Assembly (NCBI RefSeq): GCF_001905905.1
Contig: NZ_LIVT01000005.1
Coordinates: 1-64,000 of the forward strand
Length of the DNA: 64,000 nucleotides
Source of the DNA: Streptomyces sp. CB02366
Lineage (GTDB): Bacteria; Actinomycetota; Actinomycetes; Streptomycetales; Streptomycetaceae
Direction: 5' to 3'
Under the pieces are notes generated by a model that saw only the letters and a list, made by a program, of their open reading frames with translations, had not been told where the DNA came from and made no database searches. This document shows positions 1-7,957 of the stretch, in pieces. Position 1 is the stretch's first letter. Each line of letters begins with the position of its first letter. The translations under genes and the position numbers were made by a program.

Positions 1-109
1 AGTTGCTCGCGTCCACTGTGTTGTTCCCGGGTTGCGAACAGTTATCGCACCGGTTGAACAGTTTCACTACTTAATTGAAGAGTGTGCTTGTTCGCTAGAA
101 CCCGATAGT
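1..109 (+). other. 23S-5S rRNA internal spacer
   Basis: This stretch lies directly upstream of the 5S rRNA and begins with a sequence typical of what follows the 23S 3' end in Streptomyces rRNA operons. It is AT-richer than the rest of the window and shows no tRNA. It is inferred to be transcribed and processed as part of the rRNA precursor; the 23S gene itself lies outside the window. Confidence 0.75.
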
Positions 110-228
110 GTTTCGGTGGTCATTGCGTTAGGGAAACGCCCGGTTACATTCCGAACCCGGAAGCTAAGCCTTTCAGCGCCGATGGTACTGCAGGGGGGAC
201 CCTGTGGGAGAGTAGGACGCCGCCGAAC
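110..228 (+). rRNA. rrf: 5S ribosomal RNA
   Basis: About 119 nt match the Streptomyces 5S rRNA pattern. It opens with GTTTCGGTGGTCAT, has the central CCGAACCCGGAAGCTAAG loop, and ends with GGACGCCGCCGAAC, which pairs with the 5' end. The RNA is part of the 50S central protuberance. A strong hairpin terminator follows eight bases later, so this is the last gene of an rrn operon running into the window. Confidence 0.96.
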
Positions 229-236
229 AATCTTTC

Positions 237-287
237 AAGGACCCCTGGTCCCAGCGTTCACGCTGGGACCAGGGGTCCTTTTGTTTT
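237..287 (+). terminator. rRNA operon terminator
   Basis: A perfect 20-bp stem (237-256 with 261-280) and a TTCA loop are followed by TTTTGTTTTT. This is a textbook intrinsic terminator, unusual in this genome for its long T-tract. It ends the rrn transcript and separates it from the downstream coding gene. Confidence 0.95.
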
Positions 288-354
288 TCCGAAGCGCGTC
301 GCCGGGTCGGCTGCGCGAGAATGTCTGCAGTACCCGAAGACAGGAGTCACACCC

Positions 355-1770
355 ATGACCACCAACTCTCCCGACGATCGTCCGGAGCGCGAGCCGCGTC
401 GCCGGGACGGTGGTGACAGGGGCGGTTACCGCGGGGGTCGTGACGACCGGTCCGGTTCCGGCGCACCTCGACGTGACAACGACCGCGGTGGCTTCCCCCG
501 TGACGACCGGGACCGCGGCCCCCGCCGCGACGACAGCCGGCCTTCCGGCGGTGGCTTCCGACGTGACGACAACCGTGGTGGCGGTTTCGAGCGGCGTGAC
601 GACCGTCCGCGCGGTCCGCGTCGTGATGACGACCGTGGTGGGTACCGGGGTGGTCAGCAGCGTGATGACCGCGGTGGCCGTCCCACCGGGGGCTTCGAGC
701 GCCGTGACGACCGCCCCCGAGGTCCCCGCCGCGACGACGACCGGCCCTCGGGCGGTGGCTTCCGTCGCGATGACAACCGGCCTTCCGGCGGTGGCTTCCG
801 TCGTGACGACAACCGTGGTGGCGGCTACGGCGGCGGCGGTTTCCGTGGTGACGACCGGGGAAGCGACCGGGGCCGAGGCGGATACCGTGGCGGACAGCGC
901 GACGACCGCGACCGTGGTGGCTTCCGCCGTGACGACCGGGACCGCGACCGTGACCGCGAGCCGATCAAGCGGCTGCCGATTCCGGACGACGTCACGGGCG
1001 ACGAGATCGACAAGGACGTGCGCCAGGAACTGATGAGCCTGCCGAAAACCCTTGCCGAGGACGTCGCGCGCAACCTCGTCATGGTGGCCCGGCTGATCGA
1101 CGAGGACCCCGAGCAGGCGTACGCGTACTCCCGTATCGCCCTGCGGCTCGCGTCCCGCGTCGCCGCCGTGCGTGAGGCGGCCGGATTCGCCGCGTACGCC
1201 ACGCAGCAGTACGCCGAGGCGCTCGCCGAGTTCCGTGCGGCCCGGCGCATGACCGGCTCCGTCGAACTGTGGCCCGTCATGGCGGACTGCGAACGCGGGC
1301 TCGGGCGGCCCGAGAAGGCGCTGGCGATGGCCGGCGAGCCCGAGGTGCAGAAGCTGGACAAGACGAGCCAGGTCGAGATGCGACTGGTGGCCGCCGGGGC
1401 GCGCCGCGACATGGGGCAGATCGACGCCGCCATCGTGACGCTCCAGAGCCCCGAGCTGGCGTCCAGCTCGATCCAGCCGTGGACGGCGCGCCTGCGGTAC
1501 GCCTACGCGGACGCCCTGCTGGAGGTCGGACGCGAGGACGAGGCCCGGGAGTGGTTCGGGAAGGCGCTGGAGGCCGACAAGGACGGTTCCACCGACGCGT
1601 CGGACCGGCTCGCCGAACTCGACGGCGTCGAATTCGTCGACGTACTCGACGAGGAGACCGATACGGCGGACGAGACGGACGCGGCGGACACGCCCGCGTC
1701 CGAGGGCCGTGACGAGCAGGACGGGTCCGAGGGCCAGGACGGTCCCGTGGACGGTTCGGCCCGGCACTAG
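355..1770 (+). CDS. RG/RD-repeat tetratricopeptide (TPR) protein
   Basis: The protein has 471 residues. Residues 1-200 are a low-complexity, highly charged repeat region built from variations on GGFRRDDNRG and RRDDRPRGPRRDD, very like eukaryotic RGG/RDD disordered RNA-binding tails. Residues 205-430 are helical and look like tetratricopeptide repeats (the EDPEQAYAYSRIALRLASR, YAEALAEFRAARRM and DEAREWFGKALEAD segments). The C-terminus is acidic. The start ATG has AGGAG 9 bases upstream. It is a single-gene unit between the rRNA terminator and a convergent gene. The architecture recurs in Streptomyces, but I know of no defined function. RNA or ribosome association is an inference from the RG-rich tail. 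Confidence 0.9.
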   Translation: MTTNSPDDRPEREPRRRDGGDRGGYRGGRDDRSGSGAPRRDNDRGGFPRDDRDRGPRRDDSRPSGGGFRRDDNRGGGFERRDDRPRGPRRDDDRGGYRGGQQRDDRGGRPTGGFERRDDRPRGPRRDDDRPSGGGFRRDDNRPSGGGFRRDDNRGGGYGGGGFRGDDRGSDRGRGGYRGGQRDDRDRGGFRRDDRDRDRDREPIKRLPIPDDVTGDEIDKDVRQELMSLPKTLAEDVARNLVMVARLIDEDPEQAYAYSRIALRLASRVAAVREAAGFAAYATQQYAEALAEFRAARRMTGSVELWPVMADCERGLGRPEKALAMAGEPEVQKLDKTSQVEMRLVAAGARRDMGQIDAAIVTLQSPELASSSIQPWTARLRYAYADALLEVGREDEAREWFGKALEADKDGSTDASDRLAELDGVEFVDVLDEETDTADETDAADTPASEGRDEQDGSEGQDGPVDGSARH

Positions 1771-1780
1771 CGGGTGACAG

Positions 1781-1818
1781 AAGGGGGGCGGCACTCCGAC
1801 CGGGGCGCCGCCCCCCTT
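1781..1818. terminator. Bidirectional terminator between convergent genes
   Basis: A perfect 12-bp inverted repeat, AAGGGGGGCGGC paired with its complement at 1807-1818, has a 14-nt loop. A/T ends flank both sides, so it can serve both the upstream TPR gene and the DUF1015 gene on the opposite strand. Confidence 0.8.
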
Positions 1819-1841
1819 CGCGTTTCCCGCGCCGGGGCGGA

Positions 1842-3122
1842 TCAGTCGAGCGCGAGGCTCCGCATGACCAGGCCCGTGGCCGGCTTCGGGCCGAACGACG
1901 TCGACTTGCGCGGCATCGTCACACCCTGCCGGGCCAGGTCCCGGACGACCTCTTCGCGTACGGGGTGCATCAGGACCGCTGTGGCGCCGAGGCGTTCCGC
2001 CTGTTCGACGGCGGCCGCGGTGTCGTGGATGTAGCCGATGTGCTCGGGGGCGTCGGGGACGCTCCACACCTCGTCCAGCAGCACCGAGTGCAGGACCGTC
2101 GCGTCCAGGGTGCGCCACGCCTCGGGGCGGTCCGTCCGGACCGCGCGGGCCAGCAGAGCCGGATCGGGGCAGTCCACCAGGTGGAAGCCGCCGTCGCCGG
2201 CGAGGAGGAACGCGTTGCCCTGCGCCGCGGCCTCGGCCAGTGCCTCCAGGGCTCGGGGGAGCGGCCCGCCGACCCGCTCGACGCGGAACAGGCCCCGCAC
2301 GGCCTCCAGGGCCCGGGAGACCGGCAGCCCCCGCAGGAGCCGGTGGATGGCGCGGACCTGGAGCGGGTGGCGGGCCGTGTCGACCAGGAGGACGAGACCG
2401 TAGTCCCACGGGCCGGGGGCGGCCTCCTCCCGCTGGAGCCGGAGGTAGGTGGCCCAGCGGTGGTGGCCGTCCGCGATGAGCGCCTGGCGTCGGGCGAGGT
2501 CCGCCTCGATCGCGCCCCGCTCCGCGGGATCCGTCACGGCCCAGAGCCGGTGCCGGAAGCCGTCCTCCGTCGTGGTGGCGAGCAGCGGATCGCGCAGCAC
2601 CGTGCGTTCGATCACGGCCGCCGACCCGACCGCCTCCCCCTCGTCGCCGCGGTAGGTCAGCAGCAGCGGCTCCAGATGGGCCCCCGTCGTGCGCATCAGC
2701 TCCGTCCGGTCCGCGACGACGTCGTCCATGACGTCCTCGTGGGGCAGCACGACGCCGTCGGCGGCGGGGGAGAGCGCCAGGGCGCCGATCACGCCCCGCT
2801 GGAGGATCTCGTCGTTCCGCTGCTCGTAGACGTACAGCGCCGGCTCCCGGTCCGGAGCGATGACCCCTTCGGCCAGCCAGCGCTCCAGGGTGTCCGCCGC
2901 CTGCCGGTGCCGGTCCCGCGCCGTGCCGGCCTGGGGGAGGATGAGGCGCACGATGTTGTGCGGATCCGCGGACTCCAGGTGATGCAGCCCGTCGGGCCGG
3001 ACGACCACGTCGTACGGGGGCGAGGTCACGGCGGCAAGGCTGCCGACCCGCTCGGGGACGTAACGCAGTCCGCGGAACGGGATCAGCCGCAGCCCCTGCG
3101 CGACGGGACCTGAAGTCTTCAT
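1842..3122 (-). CDS. DUF1015 family protein
   Basis: The 426-residue protein starts MKTSGPVAQGLRLIPFRGLR and contains the DUF1015 hallmarks: a TSPPYDVV segment near residue 35, PHNIVRLILPQ, and a central DGHHRWATYLRLQ motif. DUF1015 proteins are widespread in bacteria and often annotated as HTH or hypothetical; a link to serine-kinase-like (SbnI-type) activity has been described for relatives. A longer upstream frame exists, but this ATG begins the conserved N-terminus. It converges with the TPR gene and diverges from the HAD gene. The family call is firm, the function is not. Confidence 0.85.
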   Translation of the reverse strand: MKTSGPVAQGLRLIPFRGLRYVPERVGSLAAVTSPPYDVVVRPDGLHHLESADPHNIVRLILPQAGTARDRHRQAADTLERWLAEGVIAPDREPALYVYEQRNDEILQRGVIGALALSPAADGVVLPHEDVMDDVVADRTELMRTTGAHLEPLLLTYRGDEGEAVGSAAVIERTVLRDPLLATTTEDGFRHRLWAVTDPAERGAIEADLARRQALIADGHHRWATYLRLQREEAAPGPWDYGLVLLVDTARHPLQVRAIHRLLRGLPVSRALEAVRGLFRVERVGGPLPRALEALAEAAAQGNAFLLAGDGGFHLVDCPDPALLARAVRTDRPEAWRTLDATVLHSVLLDEVWSVPDAPEHIGYIHDTAAAVEQAERLGATAVLMHPVREEVVRDLARQGVTMPRKSTSFGPKPATGLVMRSLALD

Positions 3123-3202
3123 CAGGGCATCGTATGTGTGCGGGGGGCGCCCGCGACGGCCGGGGCGGAAACCGGGAAAAGAGAAAATGAGGAGCGAACC
3201 AT

Positions 3203-4246
3203 ATGAGCCACCAGCACCAGAGGTCCCGGCCGGCGGGGAGCGGCACGGCGCTGAACGAGGCGTACGACACGGCTCTCCTCGATCTCGACGGGGTCGTGTA
3301 CGCGGGCGGTGAGGCCGTCGCGTACGCCGTCGAGTCGCTGGCGGAGGCACGGGCCGGGGGCATGCGGCTGGCGTACGTCACCAACAACGCGCTGCGGACG
3401 CCGGACGCCGTCGCGGAGCACCTGACGCGGCTCGGGGTGCCCGCCGGCCCCTCCGACGTGATCACCTCCGCGCAGGCCGTCGCCCGGCTGGTCGCCGACC
3501 GGCTGCCGCCGGGAGCGCGGGTGCTGGCGATCGGCGGCGAGGGGCTGCGGGTGGCGCTGCGCGAGCGCGGACTGGAGCCGGTGGATTCGGCGGACGACGA
3601 CCCGGCGGCGGTGGTCCAGGGGTACGGCGGGCCGGACATGGCGTGGGGGCGGTTCGCCGAGGCGAGCTACGCGATCCGGCGCGGGCTGCCGTGGTTCGCC
3701 TCCAACACCGACCTGACCATTCCGAGCGCCCGGGGCATCGCCCCCGGCAACGGGGCCGCGGTCGAGGTCGTACGGATCGCCACCGGGGCCGAGCCGCAGG
3801 TCGCGGGGAAGCCGCTGCCACCGATGCACCGCGAGACCGTCCTGCGGACGGGGGCGCAGCGGCCCCTCGTCGTCGGGGACCGGCTGGACACCGACATCGA
3901 GGGCGCGTTCAACGGGGGCGTGGACTCGCTGCTGGTCCTGACCGGGGTGACCGACGCGGCCCAGCTCCTCGCCGCGCCGCCCCAGCACCGTCCGACCTAC
4001 GTGGACCGGGACCTGCGGGGGCTGCTGACCGGGCAGCCCGAGGTGGAGCCGGCCGGTGACGCGTACCGGTGCGGGGGCTGGACGGCCGCCGTGCGCGGGG
4101 GCCGGCTGGTGCTGGAGGACGCGCCCGGGGACGGAGGCGACGCGCTCGACGGGCTGCGGGCCCTCTGCGCGGCGGCCTGGACCTCCGCCGGTCCGGGCGG
4201 GTGCGAGCTGGAGACGGAGAAGGCCGTCGCCCGGCTCGGCCTCTGA
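3203..4246 (+). CDS. HAD-superfamily subfamily IIA phosphatase (NagD/PGP-like)
   Basis: This 347-residue protein carries the HAD motif I DLDGVVYAGG (residues 30-39), the substrate-binding cap typical of IIA enzymes, the TNN motif II (YVTNNALRTP) and the C-terminal GDRLDTDIEGAFNGG motif IV. Family members are phosphatases of small phosphorylated metabolites such as 4-nitrophenyl phosphate, phosphoglycolate or UMP; the substrate here is unknown. A GAGGAG ribosome-binding site precedes the ATG. A HAD gene just upstream of tlyA-nadK-recN is also seen in mycobacteria (Rv1692). The last 60 residues (after the HAD core) form a GC-rich extension. Confidence 0.88.
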   Translation: MSHQHQRSRPAGSGTALNEAYDTALLDLDGVVYAGGEAVAYAVESLAEARAGGMRLAYVTNNALRTPDAVAEHLTRLGVPAGPSDVITSAQAVARLVADRLPPGARVLAIGGEGLRVALRERGLEPVDSADDDPAAVVQGYGGPDMAWGRFAEASYAIRRGLPWFASNTDLTIPSARGIAPGNGAAVEVVRIATGAEPQVAGKPLPPMHRETVLRTGAQRPLVVGDRLDTDIEGAFNGGVDSLLVLTGVTDAAQLLAAPPQHRPTYVDRDLRGLLTGQPEVEPAGDAYRCGGWTAAVRGGRLVLEDAPGDGGDALDGLRALCAAAWTSAGPGGCELETEKAVARLGL

Positions 4247-4323
4247 ACCGGCTCCGGGGCCCCTCGCGGACACGGGCTCCGGAGCCCCTGCGGCGGTCCG
4301 GAGCCCAGGGGGCGGCAAGCAGC

Positions 4324-4342
4324 ATAGGGTAACCTAACTTGG
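4324..4342. promoter_or_regulatory. Putative iron box (DmdR1/IdeR-type operator)
   Basis: The site ATAGGGTAACCTAACTTGG matches the DtxR-family consensus TWAGGTTAGSCTAACCTWA at 13 of 19 positions, including the TAACCTAAC core. It lies about 65 bp upstream of the ABC ATPase gene start. In Streptomyces, DmdR1 with Fe2+ represses genes through such sites, so the downstream gene is predicted to be induced by iron starvation. Confidence 0.6.
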
Positions 4343-4405
4343 TGCTGAGCGGTGGACCGCCCGTGCCCCGCGCCGCTCCATCTCACCGACTCCGGGAGTA
4401 CGACC

Positions 4406-5206
4406 ATGCAGCGCCTCACCGCGGAATCGGTGACCCTCGGCTACGACCGGCGGATCATCGCCGACAACCTCTCGGTGGAGATCCCCGACAACTCCTTCAC
4501 CGTGATCGTCGGCCCCAACGCCTGCGGTAAGTCGACCCTGCTGCGTGCTCTCGCCCGGATGCTCCAGCCGAGCCGGGGGCAGGTGCTGCTGGACGGGCAG
4601 GCCATCCACCGGCTGCCCGCCAAGAAGGTCGCCCGGACGCTCGGACTGCTGCCGCAGAGCTCCATAGCCCCGGACGGGATCACCGTCGCCGACCTCGTCG
4701 CCCGCGGCCGCTACCCCCACCAGGGACTGCTGCGGCAGTGGTCGCCGCAGGACGAGCGGGTGGTCGGGGAGTCCATGGAGTCCACCGGCGTCGCCGAGCT
4801 GGCCGACCGCTATGTCGACGAACTGTCCGGCGGTCAGCGCCAGCGCGTCTGGATCGCCATGGCGCTGGCGCAGCAGACGCCGCTGCTGCTGCTCGACGAA
4901 CCGACGACGTACCTCGACATCCAGCACCAGATCGACGTGCTCGACCTCTGTGCGGAGCTGCACGAGACGCGGGGCCGCACGCTGGTCGCCGTGCTCCACG
5001 ACCTGAACCACGCCGCCCGGTACGCCACGCACCTCATCGCGATGCGGGACGGGGCGGTCGTCGCGGAGGGCCCGCCGTCGGACGTCGTCGACGCGGAGCT
5101 GGTGGAGCGGGTGTTCGGGATGCGGTGCCAGGTGATCGACGACCCGGAGACGGGGACGCCGCTGGTCGTACCGGCGGCCCGCAAGGCACGGAAGGCCGCC
5201 GCCTGA
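4406..5206 (+). CDS. Iron-siderophore-type ABC transporter ATP-binding protein (FecE/FepC family)
   Basis: The 266-residue cytoplasmic ATPase has Walker A GPNACGKST, signature LSGGQRQR, Walker B LLLLDEPTTYLD and the switch His in VLHDLNHAARY. Sequence and length fit the FepC/FecE group that powers siderophore or cobalamin importers. The start is the ATG beginning MQRLTAESVTLGYDRR; longer frames upstream run into the putative iron box. No permease or binding-protein gene is adjacent, so it is an orphan ATPase that probably serves one or more importers encoded elsewhere. The putative DtxR-type operator upstream supports an iron role. Confidence 0.9.
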   Translation: MQRLTAESVTLGYDRRIIADNLSVEIPDNSFTVIVGPNACGKSTLLRALARMLQPSRGQVLLDGQAIHRLPAKKVARTLGLLPQSSIAPDGITVADLVARGRYPHQGLLRQWSPQDERVVGESMESTGVAELADRYVDELSGGQRQRVWIAMALAQQTPLLLLDEPTTYLDIQHQIDVLDLCAELHETRGRTLVAVLHDLNHAARYATHLIAMRDGAVVAEGPPSDVVDAELVERVFGMRCQVIDDPETGTPLVVPAARKARKAAA

Positions 5207-5346
5207 GAGGGCGGGGCGCCCCCCGGTGCTCCGTCCCGCCCCGGCGGACGGGCCGGGACGTCCGCGCTGCCCGTGCGTCCTCGGCGTGCCGTCCTGCGGC
5301 CTTCCGGGACGTGCGGACGGCCGGACGGCGGCCGAACGCCGTTCCG

Positions 5347-5694
5347 CTACAGCAGGGACCTCAGCTTCAGCAGGTCCCGGAAGCCCGCCTCCAGGCGTAC
5401 CCGGCCCGAAGCCCACGCCTTCGCGAAGTTCAGGTCGCCGTCCACCAGCGCCACCAGGTCCTCGCTCGTCATCGCGAGCCTGATCTCGGCCTTCTCCCGG
5501 GGCGGCCCCTCGACCGTGTCCCGCACCTCGATGCGGCCGTCGGCCAACCGGCCGGTGAACGTGACGTCGAGGTCCGTGATGTGACAGCTCAGCGAGCGGT
5601 CGAGGGCGGCGGCGCCGCGCACGTCGCCCCCGGCCGCCGCGAGGTTGCCGGAAAGTCTGTCGAGTGCGCTGCGGCACTCCTCCTTGGTCGCCAT
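5347..5694 (-). CDS. SCP2 sterol-binding domain protein
   Basis: The 115-residue protein starts MATKEECRSALDRLSGNLAA. It resembles the SCP2/sterol carrier fold: a LSCHITDLDVTFTGRLADG strand pair, IRLAMTSEDLVALVDGDLNF, and the usual FAKAWASGRVRLEAG near the C-terminus. Such single-domain proteins bind lipids in a hydrophobic tunnel. The gene converges on the FecE-type ATPase and diverges from the small gene before tlyA. The ligand is unknown. Confidence 0.8.
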   Translation of the reverse strand: MATKEECRSALDRLSGNLAAAGGDVRGAAALDRSLSCHITDLDVTFTGRLADGRIEVRDTVEGPPREKAEIRLAMTSEDLVALVDGDLNFAKAWASGRVRLEAGFRDLLKLRSLL

Positions 5695-5736
5695 CGTGCT
5701 CGACGGTACACCGGTCCGCCGTTGTAGCGTTTCGGC

Positions 5737-6081
5737 ATGAGCGACACCGATGACGCGGAGACCGCCGAGCCGGCGGGCGGGGAGCCGGCCGCCGCGGCGG
5801 CCTCCTTCGAGCCCGCCGAGCCCGCACCCCTCGGGGTCGTACGCACCCCCACCGGGTACGCCGCCGTGGACGCCCGGCTGGAGCGGCTGGCCGACGCCGA
5901 CCGCCTCCCGGCGGACGGACACGTCGAGGTGTACGAGGATGTACACCGTGGGCTGCGGGCCGAGCTGACCTCGCTGGACGCCCGGCCGGACGCCGCCGCG
6001 CCCGGATCCGGATCCGGGCCCACGCCCTCGCCCCGCCCGCAGGACACGCGTCACGACACGCGTCACGACAACAGGAGCTGA
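5737..6081 (+). CDS. Small acidic conserved protein upstream of tlyA
   Basis: The predicted product is 114 residues, Ala/Glu-rich and mostly disordered at both ends. A central segment (LGVVRTPTGYAAVDARLERL to VYEDVHRGLRAELTSL, residues 31-80) looks ordered and helical. It sits 8 bp before tlyA and is probably co-transcribed. Mycobacteria have a similarly placed small gene (Rv1693). No domain is recognised and no function is proposed. The 3' part contains a short tandem repeat (CGTCACGACA twice). Confidence 0.7.
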   Translation: MSDTDDAETAEPAGGEPAAAAASFEPAEPAPLGVVRTPTGYAAVDARLERLADADRLPADGHVEVYEDVHRGLRAELTSLDARPDAAAPGSGSGPTPSPRPQDTRHDTRHDNRS

Positions 6082-6088
6082 ACCGAAC

Positions 6089-6904
6089 GTGGCAGGAGTG
6101 GCACGTCGCCGCCTCGACGCCGAGCTGGTACGCCGCAAGCTCGCCCGCTCGCGGGAGCACGCGAGCCAGCTGATCGCCGCCGGGCGCGTCACCGTCGGCC
6201 GCACCACCGCGACCAAACCCGCCACCCAGGTCGAGACGGCCGCCGCGATCGTCGTCACCAAGGACGACGACGACCCCGACTACGTCTCGCGCGGAGGCCA
6301 CAAGCTGGCCGGGGCGCTCGCCGCCTTCGTCCCGCTCGGGCTGGCCGTCGAGGGCAGGCGGGCGCTGGACGCCGGAGCCTCGACGGGGGGGTTCACCGAT
6401 GTGCTGCTGCGCGCCGGGGCCCGGCAGGTGCTGGCCGTGGACGTCGGCTACGGGCAGCTCGCCTGGTCCCTTCGGTCCGATGAACGGGTCGTCGTCAAGG
6501 ACCGTACCAACGTACGGGAGTTGACCTTGGAGGACATCGACGGCGAGGCGGTCGACCTGGTGGTGGGGGACCTGTCCTTCATCCCGCTGGGCCTCGTCCT
6601 GCCCGCGCTCGCCCGGTGCGCCGGGCCCGACGCCGATCTGGTCCTCATGGTCAAGCCCCAGTTCGAGGTCGGCAAGGAGCGGCTCGGCAGCGGAGGAGTG
6701 GTGCGGAGCCCCGAACTGCGCGCCGAAGCCGTACGGGAGGTGGCCCGCCGGGCCGGGGCGCTCGGCCTCGGTGTACGCGGGGTGACGGCCAGTCCGCTGC
6801 CCGGCCCCTCCGGGAACGTCGAGTACTTTCTGTGGCTGCGGGCCGGCGCACCTGAGCTGGACCCGGCGGATGTCGACCGTGCAGTGGCGGAGGGGCCTCG
6901 TTGA
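6089..6904 (+). CDS. tlyA: TlyA family 16S/23S rRNA (cytidine-2'-O)-methyltransferase
   Basis: The 271-residue enzyme has an N-terminal S4 RNA-binding domain (RRRLDAELVRRKLARSREHA, residues 6-25) followed by an FtsJ-like Rossmann domain. The SAM-binding motif is LDAGASTGGFTDVLL (residues 93-107). The conserved VVGDLSFIPL and MVKPQFEVGK motifs are present. Mycobacterial TlyA methylates 2'-OH of cytidines in 16S and 23S rRNA and conditions capreomycin sensitivity. The GTG start has GGAG upstream. The stop overlaps the TTG start of nadK by 4 bp, so the two are translationally coupled. Confidence 0.93.
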   Translation: MAGVARRRLDAELVRRKLARSREHASQLIAAGRVTVGRTTATKPATQVETAAAIVVTKDDDDPDYVSRGGHKLAGALAAFVPLGLAVEGRRALDAGASTGGFTDVLLRAGARQVLAVDVGYGQLAWSLRSDERVVVKDRTNVRELTLEDIDGEAVDLVVGDLSFIPLGLVLPALARCAGPDADLVLMVKPQFEVGKERLGSGGVVRSPELRAEAVREVARRAGALGLGVRGVTASPLPGPSGNVEYFLWLRAGAPELDPADVDRAVAEGPR

Positions 6905-7806
6905 CGACGAATGCGGCACGAACAGTCTTCCTTTTGGCGCACACCGGCCGTCCGGCCGCGATCCGCAGCGCGGAACTCGTCGTGCAGGGCCTCCTGCACA
7001 ACGGCCTGGGCGTACGGGTCCTGGCGACCGAGGCGGCCGATCTGCCGCTCCCGGACACCGTGGAGACGGTCACGGACACCAGTCCCGCCGCCGTGGACGG
7101 GTGCGAGCTGCTGATCGTCCTCGGCGGTGACGGCACCCTGCTGCGCGGCGCCGAGTTCTCCCGGGCCTCCGGGGTGCCGATGCTCGGCGTCAACCTCGGA
7201 CGCGTCGGCTTCCTCGCCGAGGCCGAGCGCGACGACCTCGACCAGGTGGTCTCCCGGGTCGTCAGCCGCGACTACGAGGTCGAGGAGCGCATGACGATCG
7301 ACGTCCTCGTGCACAGCAACGGCGATGTCGTGCACACCGACTGGGCACTCAACGAGGCGGCCGTGCAGAAGGTGTCGCCCGAGCGGATGCTCGAAGTGGT
7401 CCTGGAGATCGACGGCCGCCCGGTCACCGGGTTCGGCTGCGACGGGATCGTCTGCGCCACCCCGACCGGTTCGACCGCGTACGCCTTCTCGGCGGGCGGC
7501 CCCGTCGTCTGGCCCGAGGTCGAGGCGCTGCTGATGGTCCCGATCAGCGCCCACGCCCTGTTCGCGAAGCCGTTGGTGACCTCGCCCGCCTCCGTGCTCG
7601 CCGTCGAGGTGCAGCCGCACACCCCGCACGGCGTGCTGTGGTGCGACGGCCGGCGGACCGTGGAGCTGCCCGCCGGGGCCCGGGTCGAGGTGCGGCGCGG
7701 GGCGGTGCCCGTACGGCTGGCTCGGCTGCACCAGGCATCGTTCACCGACCGGCTGGTGGCGAAGTTCGCCCTGCCCGTCTCGGGATGGCGGGGCGCCCCG
7801 CACTGA
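6901..7806 (+). CDS. nadK: NAD kinase
   Basis: The 301-residue protein carries the NAD-kinase GGDGTLLRGAEF motif (residues 75-86), the NxGxxGFL motif (NLGRVGFLAE) and the glycine-rich TPTGSTAYAFSAGGPVV segment. It phosphorylates NAD+ to NADP+. The TTG start overlaps the tlyA stop and has GGAGG immediately upstream. The gene order tlyA-nadK-recN is conserved in actinobacteria. A second NAD-related locus occurs at 29177-32695, but the two are not linked transcriptionally. Confidence 0.95.
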   Translation: MTTNAARTVFLLAHTGRPAAIRSAELVVQGLLHNGLGVRVLATEAADLPLPDTVETVTDTSPAAVDGCELLIVLGGDGTLLRGAEFSRASGVPMLGVNLGRVGFLAEAERDDLDQVVSRVVSRDYEVEERMTIDVLVHSNGDVVHTDWALNEAAVQKVSPERMLEVVLEIDGRPVTGFGCDGIVCATPTGSTAYAFSAGGPVVWPEVEALLMVPISAHALFAKPLVTSPASVLAVEVQPHTPHGVLWCDGRRTVELPAGARVEVRRGAVPVRLARLHQASFTDRLVAKFALPVSGWRGAPH

Positions 7807-7957
7807 CGGCCGGGGCGGTTCTCCGCGGCCTCCGCAGGGCCTTCGCACGGTCTTCGTACCGCCTGCGCACGGCCGCCGCGACCTGCCCGGGAACCCTCGG
7901 GAGAGTGAACCCCGGGGCGGGGGCCGTCGCGCGTGCGGTCCTGGACCTCGTAAGGTC

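Noticed and set aside
420..960. Tandem repeats resembling a CRISPR array
   Set aside because: The repeats are in frame, encode RG/RD motifs and have no constant spacer length; no cas gene is nearby.
235..3639. A 1134-codon open frame on the minus strand
   Set aside because: It runs across the RG-repeat gene and the DUF1015 gene in other frames and is kept open by high GC. No protein family signature is present outside the real genes.
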